NCBI GenBank assembly: GCA_005656395.1
Contig: SRSI01000017.1
Span: 186,001-250,000, forward strand
Origin: Strongyloides papillosus
Lineage: Eukaryota > Nematoda > Chromadorea > Rhabditida > Strongyloididae
Direction of reading: 5' to 3'
Length of the DNA: 64,000 nucleotides
The notes under the pieces are model-generated. The model worked only from the letters and a program-made list of their open reading frames with translations. It was not told where the DNA came from and did not search any database. Position 1 is the stretch's first letter. Each line of letters opens with the position of its first letter. The position numbers were made by a program, and so were the translations under genes. Positions 24,401 to 39,400 of this stretch are shown here, piece after piece.

Positions 24401-27400
24401 GTAAAGTAACTTCCGATATATAAACATCAGTTCCATCTGTTTGTTTAACTGTCTTTTCTTGACTAGTTAATTCTATTTGTTTTGTTGAACTTTTTCCATC
24501 ATATTTATTTTTTTCTGTTGATTTTTCTTTGTTGTCAATACCCTCTGGAATAGTTGGCGTTGTACTTTCCGATTTTGAGCTAAAAAGTGTACTGAAATTA
24601 TTTAATGAAACATTTGTCAAAGTGTTATTTGGTTTTGAAAAAATTGTTATAGTTGTAGAAGTATTATTCATTTTTGATGAAAGATTGACAGGTAATTTTG
24701 TATTGTCAGTGTAAATGACAGATTTCGAAGTGTGCTTTGTATCACCAATATTTGACATTTTATTTGTTGTTGTTATTGGCATTACGGAAGAGTCCGAATT
24801 TCCGTTTGTAAATGACATCGGATTTTCAGTGGTTGGTGACATTTTTGAATCGATTGACATTTGCTTATCTGTATGATTTTCTTTTGTTATATTATTTAAT
24901 ATTTCTTCAGATGGGGTAGTTATATCAGTGTTTATTTTTCTCGTTACTCCGTTCTCTATCGTAGTTTCTTTTGATAATGTACTTAATTTTTCATATCCGT
25001 CAATTGTATAGATATTTGTCACTGGTAAGTTTGTTTTTGTTTCTTTATGATAAGGTGTATCAGTTAAACTTGTTTTTTCGACAATATTTTGTATTGTTGT
25101 TGAAAAATTATTATTTAACATATTATTATTTTTATCTTGGATATATCTATCTGTTGATGGAGTTTCTTTTAATGAATTCTGATCTGTAGGTATGTCAGTT
25201 TCTGTACTCTTAATTATTTTACTTGTTGAAGGATTGTTAAATGAAGTAGATGAAATTGTTGGTAATTGTGTGACAGATTTCCCAAATTGATGTGCTGTTT
25301 TTTCAGCAATCTTTGATTTTATTGTTGAATCTGTTGATAAAGTTTTAGCACTCCCAAGTAATAATTCATCAGTTGTTGTTTCATTAGGATTATTTTTCTT
25401 AGAATCTGAAGTTGAAGTAGATACATAGTTATTTTCATTTCTTCCGCCACTCATAGTTGTTTTTGTCAATTCCAAAGATGGATTAATTGAGTTACGATAT
25501 TCTTTTGTATATGTGCTTTCATTTTTTACAGTTTTATCTGAATCAATGGACTCTTTTGATTCGTCATTATCAATAAAACCTTTGGTACTTAAGGAGTATA
25601 GTGCTTTAGTTGACAAATCATTGTTTGTTTGGCGATTATCTGATGTTTCAGTGATTACATCATACGGAGATGTCATTGAAGCGTATTGACTATTATCAGT
25701 TAATTCTTTCTTCGTTTCTTCTTTATCATTTTTGCTAGATGTCAACGAATCCGTTGTATTTATATCTATTTCATCATTTCTATCTGTAAATTTGCTAGGA
25801 AGAGTTGTTGTTTTCAAATTGGAATCACTTGTTGTATAAAAATTTTTGGTATTTGTTAGATCATGATCTGGAATTGGTTTTGTTGAAAGATAGGTTTCTT
25901 TTGATGATTCCAGATTATTTTTTTCTGTATTTGTAGAATTTCCACCTCCAGAACTGGGTGAATCTTGCTTTGTAATATAATTTGTTGTTTGAGGTGTTGT
26001 ATTTTCACCAGAAATTTTTGTATAACTCAAAGTTTCACCTGAAATTGTTGAATCACTGGATAATAATGTTGGTTTATCTGTTGAAACGTCAGGCTTTATA
26101 TTTTGTTCATTAGTTGCTTTCATTATTAAAGTTGTAGTTTCACTAAACAATTTGTCATTCGTACCTTGAGTTTTAACTGTTGATAAGAATTGACCATCAG
26201 GGAACTTTTCTTTTGATATATTTGATGGTATTATTGTATTTTTATCCGTAGTACCGATTGTTGCTTCAGTTGATGAAGTTGTATCTTCTACATTCTTTTC
26301 TTTTGTTGATAATGTTGAGCTATTTATTGGTTCGGTTGATATGGATGTTCTGTTATTTTTTGTGTTAGATATATTATTTACTGGTGAAACAGATGTATTT
26401 TTTATAGAATAATCATAATTTTCTGTCACTTCCGATGTTTTAGTAGTGCTTAATATTTTTGAAGTTTCAACAGTTTCTTCCGTTGCCTTTTTCTCAGTAT
26501 TTGAATATTGTGTGGCTTCTGTGTTTTGTTTATGTGGGATTTTCGAAGTATTGATATCCGATTTTTCTGTCAAATCATTTATATCAGGTTTTGATATTTT
26601 ATCAGTAGTTAATTTTCCTTCTGAATATGTAACACTTTGTTGATGTGGCTCTGTGTTTTTATCTGTAGTTAATATTACACTTGGGAAAGTTGCTGTAGAT
26701 AGAGAATCTAAAGTTTCTGGAATATTTTTTGTCGTGGAAACAATTGAATTAGTTATTGTCATGGCATTTTCATTTGTAGTATGTGGTGTAGTTTCACTAT
26801 TATTTATTTTATTACTAGTAGTTTTTTCAAGCAATTTTTGTTGTGATTCAGTTTCTAAGGTTTTATAAGAAGGTGTAGGATATTTATCATTTTCAATTAA
26901 ATTTGTTTTTCCTTCAGGTAAGCTGTCTTTTGTACCACTTAGAGGAGTCGTTTTTCCAGTTGAATGATGAGTTGAAGAAGCAGCATTTGTTCCTTTTGCT
27001 TCCAATGATTTTTCCATTCCTTGGCTCAGTGGTGTTTCTAAAGATGTTGTTGGAAATTTATTTGAAATATCTTTGGTATCATTTTCTGTTGAGAATGTTG
27101 TTGCTTCTGGTCTTGAACTAGTAAGATTGCTATTTTTACTTTTAGTATCAGATTTTGTAGTTACCCTATCTGGAATTTTATTGCTATCAGTAAAATTCTT
27201 ATCTCTAATTGGTATTACAGAGTATTTAGTAGTATGACTTTCTATTTCATTTGTTGTCAGTTTGTTACTACCTATATTATTTGATCCATTTTTTCGACCT
27301 CCAATTAAATCTTTAATATTTTGATCAGAATCGGTTGTAACAGAAAAGTTATTCACTTTAATATCAGGGAAAGCAGTTGTATCAAAAGTGGGAGATTTAG

Positions 27401-30400
27401 TTTTTTCCTTTATATCAAATCCTAGCATTATAGGCTCTTCTGTATCAGGTGCTGTTGTGCTATGTGTTTCATTTAATTTATTATACTTACTATTTGCTTC
27501 AGTTGGTGAAAGCGTTGAAACATTTTCTGTAAACGATGAAGTTGGAATATTAGTAGATTTTTCACCAGTAATAGATGAAGTAGTATATTTTATTTCTGTG
27601 TAGTCTTTAGTTCCATTAAGTAAATTATTATCGGATGACGGAAGACCTGGAGTTGAATTTTGTGGAATTATTGTTGCTGTACTATGAGATTTTGTCACCA
27701 AGCGATTTGTACTGACAGATTCATTTTTATGTGGTGATTGAGACAATCCAACAGGAGTATTATTAAACACAGATGGAATATTTGTGGTTTTTGTCTCATA
27801 TTCAAGGCTAGAAATTGTTAAACTTGGTTCAGTAGTTAAATTATACAAAAATGGAGTATTTGTATTAGCCTTGTCGGATTTTAGTTTGACAAAATCTGTA
27901 TTTGTTGGATATTTAACAGTTGTAAAGTTTGATTCTTTTGATGTTTCAACAATTTTACTAGAAGAAGTCGTAAATTTATTTATTTGACTACCAGAAGGTA
28001 TAGCATTTTCTACATTATTTTCTATTCCATTTGTCGTTAAATATTTTTGAGGATTGCTTGATTCTTTATCAGAATCAATTAAAGTTGTACCTCCATTCTG
28101 AGTATTCAAATTTGTAACCATTTCAGATGTAGCAGTAGTTGAATCTGGTTCGTTTGAGTCTAACGTTACATAACCAACTGTTTCCATGGGAGAATTTGTA
28201 ATTTGTATAGGAGCAGAAGTTGAATATTTCGTTTCCTGAGGTTCTAAACCTGGAGATATCTTATATTGATTTGATGTTTCAGAATTAGGATAACCAAGTT
28301 TTGAACTTGTAATTGGCTCGGCAGATGTAAGTACTTCATTGGTATAAATTATTGTATTGCTTTGTGAAGTCGAATAAATATTTTCTTGACTTGTTGTTTT
28401 ACTTTGTTCAGAAGTTAATTTCATTTTATCACTAGTTGGGAGTTTTATTGTGGTGTGAGATTGTTCACCTGTTAATGTATTTCCATTTGTAAATTGTTTA
28501 GATGAAGATTCTGGCTCCACAAATGGTGTATTCGTACCGCCATCTTTTGTTATATCAACATTTCCAGAACTGGGAGTTAAAGTGGAACCTGTATATTGTA
28601 AAGAAGACCCAGATGATTCGGGAATCAAATTTCCATTTGTAGTTAAATTGTTTTCTTCATTAGTATTAGTGTTAATCTGATTGATAGAATTTGTAGTATG
28701 TTTAAGGTCTGTTGAAATAATATTTGTATATTTATCAGAAACTTCTATGCTTTTAAAAGTGTTTCCGTCTGTTGATTTGCTATCAAAAGGTGTTGTAGTG
28801 TATATTTCACCATTCTTTGTTGAAAGATTCTGTTTGTCTCCATTAATAGTTGATGATATTGGTGAACTCGTAGGAATATTCTTTTCATTTGTTACAACCT
28901 TACTTGTCGGGATTTTTTGTAATTCTGTTGTAATTAACGGTACAAAATTATTTGTTGTCAAAATATCATTTTTAGTACTTTCAAATGGACCATTGGTTGA
29001 TGTTATGCTAATACCGGACGTTGCTTGGCTTTCTTCTGGAACAATCTTCGAAGTTACCTTATCGTTTGAATCAATGGTAATTTTATTAGTTGGTTGTGTA
29101 GAATAATTATCATTTGTATATTTTGTCTCCTCTTTATTTATTGATGTGGTTTGCCTATCTTCATCAACGATATTTTTTTGTGTTGATTTACCCAATGGAG
29201 ATGTAAATTTCAAATTTAAATCTTTATATGTGGATGAAGTATCAACTCTATTGATAGGAGTATTTGTTCTAATGGTATTTGTTATGCTATCGGTTTTATT
29301 TTTCTTAATTTTAATTTCAAGTCCATATTCGCTTGAATCATTACCAACAGTAGTTGATGGTAAAGATGGTGTGGAATGTAAATCACTGTTCTTTGTTGAA
29401 AAACTGAGATTTTCATCGATCGAAGTAGTTGATGATGGTGAAACTGTAGAAATAATTTCTTGATTTTCATTGGTTACAAATTTATTTGTAGGAATGTTTG
29501 ATACCATGTTCTTGTTTGTTGTCAAAATATCCTTTTTATTGTTTTCGATTTTAATGGTAACAGAAGATATTTTGTCAAATGCAGGAGTTGTTTGGCTTTC
29601 TCTAGGAACCATTATTGAAGTTAATTTACCATTTGTGCCAATTATAACTTTATTTGTTGGTTGTGTTGAATAAATATCACTTCCTTGACTAGCTTTCTCT
29701 TTAGTGATAAATCTTGTATGACCATATTCATCAATAATGACTGTATCCGTTGATTTATCGAAAGGTGAAGTTACATTGACATTCAAATCTTTGTAACTTG
29801 ATGAAGTACCAGTTTTACTGAGAGTTGTAGCTGTCGTTGATATTATATTTGTTTCACTTTTTATTTCACCATGTTTAGTTGTTGGTTGACTTTCATATTC
29901 AACAGAAATTTTACCACTTGTAGCTGGAGACAAAGCCGATGTAAAATATGAATCACTATTACCAGTTGCAAAGCTTTCTTTAGTATCAGTTGAAGCAGTT
30001 AATATTGATGAAATTGTAGAAATGACTTCTTGGTTACCACTTGTTATGTTTTTATGTGTGGGAATATTTGATTCTGAATTCTCAGTTGTTGTAGAAATAT
30101 CATTTTTAGTATTTTCAAACTGTCCACTTGTAGAAGATATTACACTAATGGCAGATGTTGATTGACTTTCTCCTGGAAGTATTTTCGATGTAGTTTTATC
30201 ATTAACATTGGTTACAATTTTATCTGTTAGTAAAGTAGGATAATTATCAGTTATATGTTTTGTTTCTTCAATATTAGTAAATTTAGTCTGTCTATTTTCA
30301 TCAACAATTGTTTTTTCTGTTGTTTTACTCGATGAAGATGTTATCTTCAAATTTGAATCTTTATAAGTTGGAGTAATATCAATTCCATTGGTAGAATTAA

Positions 30401-33400
30401 TCGTTGTAGTTCCAGTATTTGTTATACTTTCTATTTCATTTGGTTTAGTTGTTGATTCAATTTCATTCGTAGGCTTAGAACCCATAATTGTAGGCAAAGT
30501 TGATGCTGAATACAAATCATTTTTATCTGTAAAATAACTTTGAATCTCACTATTTGAAGAAGTTGACAACGGCGAAACTGTAGAAATAACTTCGTGGTTT
30601 TCATTTGTTGCATATTTATTGGTAGGAACATATGATGCTGAATTTTGGATTGTTGTCAAAATATCAGTATTAACATTCTCAATTGATCCACCAGTAGAAG
30701 ATATTGTGCTAATGACAGATGTCGCCTGATTTTCTTCTGGAATTATTCTTGAAGTTAACTTATCTTTGTTATCAATGATGACTTGATTTGTAGGTTGTGT
30801 GAAATAATTATCAGTTGTATATCTTGTTTCTCCCTTATTAGCAAATGTAGTTTGTTCTCCGTTGGTAACAATTTTCTCTGTTATTCTGTCCGATGGAGAT
30901 GTAACCTTTAAATTTGAATCTCTGAATGTAGACGAAATATCAACTCTATTGACAGGATTATTTGTTGTGCTGTCAATTTTATTTTTCTTAACTTTAATTT
31001 CAAGTCCATATTCGTTTGAATCTTCATCATAGATATCTGGTGTGAAAGATGATCTGAAATCACCTTTTCCTCTTTCTTTAGAATCATTTACTTTCTCATC
31101 CCTTGTTGTAGTTGACAATGGTGAACTAGTGATTCCAATATTTTGATTTTCATTTGTTGTAACCTTATCCGTAGGAACATTTGATGTTACATTCTTAATT
31201 GTTTTCAAAATATCACTTGTAATATTTTTAATATTACCTAGGGTAGAAGATGTTGTGGTAATAACAGACATTGTTTGACTTTCTCCAGGAGTTGTCTTTG
31301 AAGTTAATTTATCCTTTATATCAATGATATTTCGATTCGTGGGTTGTGTGGAATAAATATCACTTCCATATTTAGTTTGCCCTTCATTGATGAATTTTGT
31401 GTGTCCATATTCATCAATAATAACCTTATCTGTTGATTTATTCAATGGAGAGGTAACATTGGAATTCAAATCTTTGTAACTTGGTGAAGTATCAGTTTTA
31501 TTGATAGGGGTAGATATTGTTGTTATGGTATTTGTTGTACTTTCTATTTCTTTAAGCTTCGTAGTTGTTTCAATTTCATGTTCTATTGGAAATTTATTAG
31601 TATTAGTTGAAAGTAATGATGCTGTAGAATGCAAATCAACTTTATTTGTTTGGAAACTTTGCTTTTCATTATTTCCAATAGTTGATAATGGTGAATCTGT
31701 TGAAAATGTTTTTTGGTTTTCATTTCTTATGAAGCTATTTGTGTAAACCTTTGATGTTGTGCTCTCAATTGTTGGTAAAGTATTATTTTTATTGTTTTCC
31801 AATAGAGCATTGGTAGAGGATATTGTGCTGACGGTGTATGTTATTTGAACATTGTCTGGAACTGTTTCTGAAGTCAGCCTATTGCTTGTATCGATTATGA
31901 CTTGATTAGTGGATTTTTTAGGATAATTATCACTTCCATATTTTGTTTCTTCCCCATAAACAGATGTGATTTGCTCATCTTCATCAACAATAATCTTATG
32001 TGTTGATTTACCCAATGAAGGTGTAACATTTGAATTTTGATTCTTATAATTTAGAGTATTATCAATTCTGCTGGTAGATTCAATTACTACACTTCCAGTA
32101 TTTGTTTTACCCTCTATTTTATTTTGTTTAGTAGTTGATTCTATTTCATCCGTAATTTTAGAATCTATAATTGTAGGCGAAGATGATGTTGAATACAAAT
32201 CATTGCTTTCTGTTGATGATCTTTGAATCCCACTACTTGAAGGAGTTGATAATGGTGAAATTATGGAAATAACTTCTTGGTGTTCGTTTGTTACATATTT
32301 ATTGGTGGGAACATTTGATCCTGAACTTTTAATTGTTGTAGAAATATCATTTTTTATAGTTTCAAATGAACTGCTAGAAGAAGATATTGTGTTAATGGCA
32401 GATGTTGTTTGGGTTTCTGCAGGAACTGTTATTGAAGTTAACTTATCTTTGTTATCAATGATGACTTGATTTGTAGGTTGTGTGGGATAATTATCAGTTG
32501 TATATCTTGTTTCTCCCTTATTAGTAAATGTAGTTTGTTCTCCGTTGGCAACAATTTTCTCTGTTATTCTGTCCGATGGAGATGTTATTTTCAAGTTTGA
32601 ATCTTTATATGTAGATGAAATATCAATTCTATTGGCGGGATAACTTGTTGTGCTGTCAATTTTATTTTTCTTAACATTAATTTCAAGTCCATATTCGTTT
32701 GAATCTTCATCATAGATATCTGGTGTTAAAGATAATCTGAAATCGTCTTTGCTACTTGCTGTAGAATCACTTTTTTTCCCATCATTTGGAGTAGTTGAGG
32801 ATGGTGAGCTTGTGATTATACCATTATGATTCTCATTTGTTGTAAACTTGTCTATGGGAACATTTGACGTTACATTCTTAATTGTTTTCAAAACATCGCT
32901 TGTAATATTTTTAATATTACCTAGGGTGGAAGATGTTGCACTAATGACAGATGTTGTTTGACTTTCCCCAGGAACTGTTATTGAAGTTAATTTATCTTTT
33001 GTATTAATGATAACTTGATTAGTAGGTCTTGTGGAATAAATATCACTTCCATATTTAGTTTTCCCTTCATTGATAAACCTTGTGTGTCCATATTCATCAA
33101 TAATATCTTTATCAGTTGATCCATCGAATGGTGAAGTTACATTCAAGTTAAAATCTTTATAATCTGACGAAATATCTGATTTATTTATTGTGGTTGAAAA
33201 TGTTGTTGTGGCTTTTGTCTCACTAAGTTTAGTTGTAGTTTGAATTCCATGTTCTATTGAAATTTTATTGTCATTAGTTGTTGGAGACAAAGATGATGTT
33301 GAGTATAAACCATCGTTACTTGTTGAAGAACTCCATTTTCCATCATTTGTAGTATTTAATGTTGGTGAAACTGTTGATACACCCCCTTGTTTTCCGTTTG

Positions 33401-36400
33401 TTATGAAACTTTCTGTATGATCTCCTGATGTTGCCTTCTCAATAGTTGTAGAAATATCATGTTTTATAGTTTCAAATGAACCACTTATTGAAGATTTTGT
33501 GTTAACGCCGGACGTTGTTTGGCTTTCTCCAGAAACTGTTACTGAAGTTAACTTATCTTTTGTATTAATGATAACTTGATTAGTAGGTTTTGTCGAATAA
33601 ATATCACTTCCATATTTAGTTTTCCCTTCATTGATAACCCTTGTGTGTCCATATTCATCAATAATGTCTTTATCAGTTGATCCATCGAATGGTGAAGTTA
33701 CATTCAAATCAAAATCTTTATAATCTGACGAAATATCCGATTTATTTATTGGGGTAGAAAATGTTGTTGTGGCTTTTGTCTCACTAATTTTAGTTGTAGT
33801 TTGAATTCCATGTTCTATTGAAATTTTATTGTCATTAGTTGTCGGAGACAAAGATGATGTTGAGTATAAACCATCGTTACTTGTTGAAGAACTCCATTTT
33901 TCATCATTTGTTGTACTTAATGCTGGTGAAACAGTTGATATAACCCCTTGTTTTTCGTTTGTTATGAAACTTTCTGTATGATCTCCTGATGTTGCCTTCT
34001 CAATAGTTGTAAAAATATCATGTTTAATAGTTTCATATGAACCACTCATTGAAGATTTTGTGTTAATGTCGGACGTTGTTTGACTGTCTCCAGAAACTGT
34101 TACTGAAGTTAACTTATCTTTTGTATTAATGATAACTTGATTAGTAGGTTTTGTCGAATAAATATCACTTCCATATTTAGTTTTCCCTTCATTGATAACC
34201 CTTGTGTGTCCATATTCATCAATAATGTCTTTATCAGTTGATCCATCGAATGGTGAAGTTACATTCAAATCAAAATCTTTATAATCTGACGAAATATCCG
34301 ATTTATTTATTGGGGTAGAAAATGTTGTTGTGGCTTTTGTCTCACTAATTTTAGTTGTAGTTTGAATTCCATGTTCTATTGAAATTTTATTGTCATTAGT
34401 TGTCGGAGACAAAGATGATGTTGAGTATAAACCATCGTTACTTGTTGAAGAACTCCATTTTTCATCATTTGTTGTACTTAATGCTGGTGAAACAGTTGAT
34501 ATAACCCCTTGTTTTTCGTTTGTTATGAAACTTTCTGTATGATCTCCTGATGTTGCCTTCTCAATAGTTGTAAAAATATCATGTTTAATAGTTTCATATG
34601 AACCACTCATTGAAGATTTTGTGTTAATGTCGGACGTTGTTTGACTGTCTCCCGAAATTGTTTTTGAAGTTGATTTATCTTTCATATCAATGATAATTTG
34701 ATTAGTAGGCTGTGTAGAATAAATATCACTTATATATTTTGTTTCTCCCTTATTAGTAAATGTTGTTTGTTCTACATTAGTAACAGTTTTGCCTGTTATT
34801 TTATCCGATGAAGATGTAACTTTCGAGTTTGAGTCTATATATGTCGATGAAATATCAATTTTATTTTTGGGTGTATTTGTTGTGCTATCAACTTTATTTT
34901 TCTTAACCTTTATTTCAAGCCCATATTCGTTTGAATCTTCATCATAGATATCTGGTATGAAAGATGATGTGAAATCAACTTTTCCACTTTCTGTAGAATC
35001 ACTTATTTTTCCGCCATTTGTAGTAGTTGTCGATGGTGAACTTGTGATTATACCATTCTGACCTTCATTTGTTACATGTTTAGATGTAGAAGTTTTTGAT
35101 TGTTTTATCGTACCTGTCTGTACTCCACTGATTGTTGTTAGAATTTTATCTTTTTTATTTTCGAATGGACCATAAGTTGAAGTTACAATGTTGATGTCAT
35201 TAGTTGGTTTATTTTTTTCTGGATTTGTTTCTGATGTTTCTTTGATGTTTGCACTAGTAACAACATTACCTGTTGTTTTTGTAAAATAATTTTCAACTGT
35301 ATTTTTTGTTGATTTATCCATTGGCAATGTTGCAACAGAATCTAAATCCTTGCTAGTTGAGGAAATATCATTTTTGTTGACAGATGTAGTTATTGTTGTT
35401 TTAATATTTGCTGTACTTTTTATTTCATTCAGGTTGGTAATAGATACAATTTCATTGGTAGGTGATAATGTTGTGAAATAAAAATCACTATTACTTGTAA
35501 GATCATTCTTTTTATCAGGATTAGTAGAAGTAAGCATTGAAGAACTTGTTGAAATTTCTTCTTGATTTCCATTTGTATTAATTTTTGATGGTTCTGTTGT
35601 AGTTGATAATGTTTCTCTAACTGTTGTTAGGTTATTATATTTATTATTTTCAGATGGAACATGAAAAGAAGTTACTTTGCTTGTAATATATGTTGTTTGA
35701 GTTTTGTCTGTAGCCGTTTTAGAAGTTAATTTATCACTTGTATTGATGACAATTTGATTTGTAGTTTTAATTGAATATTCATCACTTGGATCTTTTGTAA
35801 CAACTCCATGAACAGGTGTACTTAATTTCTCTCCTTTAATGGTAGCTTTATCAGTTGAATTATAAAGTGGTGGAGTTACATTGAAATTTGAATCTTTACT
35901 ACTTGGAGAACTGTTAATACTACTAGTGGATTTATTTATTAATGTTTCGGTATTCGTTTTATCCCTTATTTCACTAGGATTGGTTGTGGTTTCAATTCCA
36001 TGTTCTACTGAAATTCTAGTACTGACAATCGGATTCAAAGATGATGTTAAATACGAATCGCTGCTACTTGTTGAAAGGGTCTGTTTTCCATCGATTGTAG
36101 TGCTTAATGTTGGCAAAACCGTAGAAACAACTTCTTGATTTCCATTTGTTAGAAGTTTATTAGTTGGAACATTTGTTATTACGTTATTGATAGTTGTGAA
36201 AATATCAGTTCTAATATTTTCAGATGGATTACTTGTAGAAGACATTGTATTAATATCCGACATCGTTTGACTTCCTTCAGGAAGCATTCTTGATGTTAAT
36301 TTGCCGTTTGTATTAATTATATTTTTATTTGTAGTTTGTGTAGAATAGTTATCACTTACGTATTTTGTTTCTTCTCCATTAACTGATGTGTTTGGCTCAT

Positions 36401-39400
36401 CTTCATCAACAATAACTTTATGTGTTGATTTACCAAATGGAGATGTTACATCCAAATTAGAATTTTTATAAGTTGGAGTAATATCAATTCTACTGGTAGA
36501 TTTAACCATTACAGATTCAGTATTTGTTTTACCTTCTATTTCATTTTGACTGGTTGTAGATTCAATTCCATGCCCGCTGGAAATTCTTGTGTTTTTATCT
36601 AGAAGCAACGATGTTGTGGATTGTGAATCTCTGTTACCTGTTACCAAAGTTGGCTTTTCATCATGGGTGGTAGTTAAGGTTGATAAACTTGTGAAACTAC
36701 CATTTTGACTTTGATTTGTTACAATCATTTCAGTATAAATGTTTGGTGATTCTGTTGTGATTGAAGATGTTTCTTTAATTGTTGTCGAAATATTGTTATT
36801 ATTTTTTTCAAATGGACCATTAGTAGAAGATATTTTATCAATTGTATATGTTGCTGATGTTTTTACTAAAGGTATTTCGGATGATACTTTATCTTTTTCA
36901 CCAGTGACAACTTGAATAGGAGATTGTGTAGGATATTTATCGGTTGAATATTTTGTTTCTCCTTCTTTAGTAAGTGTAGTTTGTTCATTTCCATCGGTAG
37001 TAATTCTGCTTGTCAATTTTTCGATTGATGAAGTTATGCTCAAATTTGAATCCGTATAGTTTGATGGAACACTAATTTTGTTCATAGATGTTGTTATTGT
37101 TGTTATAGTACTCGTTACATCTTTTACACTTTCTGTTTTATCTATTTTTGGAGCATTTGTTTGTTTTGTAGTTTTATCAGTTATTTCAGTTGTTTGTGGA
37201 TATCTATACTCATCAGTCGGTAATTTATTTTTCCCAATCGTTGTTGAAACGTAATTTTCCTTTGTATTCAAAGTTTCAGTTTGCGAAGATTTTATAACTG
37301 GCATTTCTGTTTTATATCCTAAGTTTCCATTTTGAATCTCTGTTGTTTTTTGCTCACTACTAGTTGTTATTTTATCTGTTGATGCTGAAGAAAATCTATT
37401 TGTTTTAGGGTAATATTCTTTTGTCATTTTTCCTTCTAATTCACCTATATTTTTGGTCTTTGTATTTGGATAAATTTTATCTGTCTGATTATTCAAATTC
37501 TCATTTAATTTTTGTTGATAATTTGGAGTAGTATTTTGAATATTTATCAATTCATTTGATGTAGGTGTTTGAGAAAAAACTACCTCAGTAACATGTAAAT
37601 TTTCATTACTAATATTTTTTGTTGTAACTACCTTCAATTCATCAAAAGGTGTTGTAGTATTTTGTCTATTAATTTCCACTGTTGTTATCATATCAATAGT
37701 TATTTTATTATTCTTATTATCTATTTGTGTATTAGATGTGCTTTGATAAGAAGTTGTGTGAATATTGTGCTTTGTGTTATCATCTATATAATTTTTGGTG
37801 GTAAATTTTTGTGGCGTATATATTTTGGATTCATCAGCCTTATTTGAAATATTTTTAATACCCTCATTTGTTGAATAGATAGTAGGTTTCATAGTTGTTT
37901 CGGATATCACTTCTGTTGTCTTGAAATTCGGTTTGTTAGATGTTTCATCTATATTATTCTTGTTGCTTCCTTGAATACTTTCTATTGTGCCAGATGTTTT
38001 TGTATCGACGTATTTTGTATAGCTTGTTGATGTTGAATGTGGTGATGTGACACCAACATTTTCTTTAGATTTTATCGTATTAGTATTATAGAATTCTTCC
38101 GTTTTTAAACCTTTTGTTGTGAAATCATTTTCTTTATTATCTAACGTTGAAAGTTTTGTATTGGAAACTACACTTGATTCTGTAACTTCTTTAGATTTTC
38201 CAGGTACATGTGTTGTTAACATCATCTTTGGATCAATTGTTGAACTATATTTTTCTCCATTATTTTCTGTATGTAGATTTATACTTATTGTTTTATTGAA
38301 ACCGATTTCATTAATAATATTTTTTGTGCTGTTAAAGCTAATAGTTGACTTTATTTCGTATGCCGTAGTTGTTGAAATTCTATTTGTATCAGTTCTTCCA
38401 GAAGTTTTTGGAGTTGAAACTATTTCATTATAATTTTTATCTTTTGTTTCTGGTGCAATTGTAGAATATTGAGAACTTGTATATTCATCATTAACGTTAG
38501 TTATAGTATTTTGATTAGTAGGCGTGCTTGAAACACCCTTTATTGTATAGTTATTTTTAGTTCCTAAAGAAGCTTTGTCTGGAATCATTTTTCTGTTTGT
38601 TGTAGCTTTACTATAATAATCATCAGTAGATGCTGTATTTCTTGTATCAATTGGAACATTAAAACTACTTTTAGAAGTTTTTTCATTCATATTTGTGATT
38701 AATGAAGAATCTGTAGTTGACAAAACATGACTTTGTGTTATTTTTGTTTTTCCGAAGTCAGTTGTTGCATCTATATTTTTCAAAGTAGTAGCCTGACTTC
38801 CATGACCTTCATTTTTATTTATGTTTGCATCAGTTGCATAAATTGGTTCTATGGTTGAACTAATCACCACATGGCTACTTAATTTCAATTCGTCTTTTGA
38901 TGTTGTCAATCCTTTAATATCATTATTTCTAGTATTCTCATATATTTTCAATTTATTATCAGTAATCAATTTTTTTGTGTTTATTTGATTCTCGGTTGTT
39001 GGGAATTTATTTGTTGATATTTTGTATTCCTCAGTATTTCTTAATGTAGTATATTCTGGTAATTTTGAATATCCTGGAGTTAATGTTATTTCCGTACTAG
39101 AAATTGACGTTGTTGGAGCTTTTTCATCGATTTTTGTAACATCTGATTTCAATTCACTTGTACTCATCTTTGTATATGGTGATTTTGTTGATGAATCAAA
39201 TTTATCTGTTGGTTTCTGTGTTTGTTTTGTATTTTCTGATGTGTGATTTATTGTATTCTCAGTATTTAATGGTTGTCGATTTAATCCTAGAGTACTAGCT
39301 GTGGTTTTGTGTGTCATGTCTTCAGATATTTTGGTCTTTGTCACAAATCCAGTAGGATTTGTAGTTTTCTCGTGTTTATTAATATTTTGTACCCTGTTAG

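Larger units (their letters stand above)
29100..36900 (-). repeat. mucin repeat array B (561-bp units, 1,683-bp higher-order period)
   Basis: Same unit family as array A. The marker encoding the VKKN end of the YGLEIxVKKN motif falls at 29301, 30984, 32667 and 34899. The first two intervals are exactly 1,683 bp, i.e. 3 x 561, and the last is 2,232 bp (4 x 561 minus 12). Subunits within a 1,683-bp block differ more from each other than from the matching subunit in the next block. That is the hallmark of a higher-order repeat. Confidence 0.85.
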
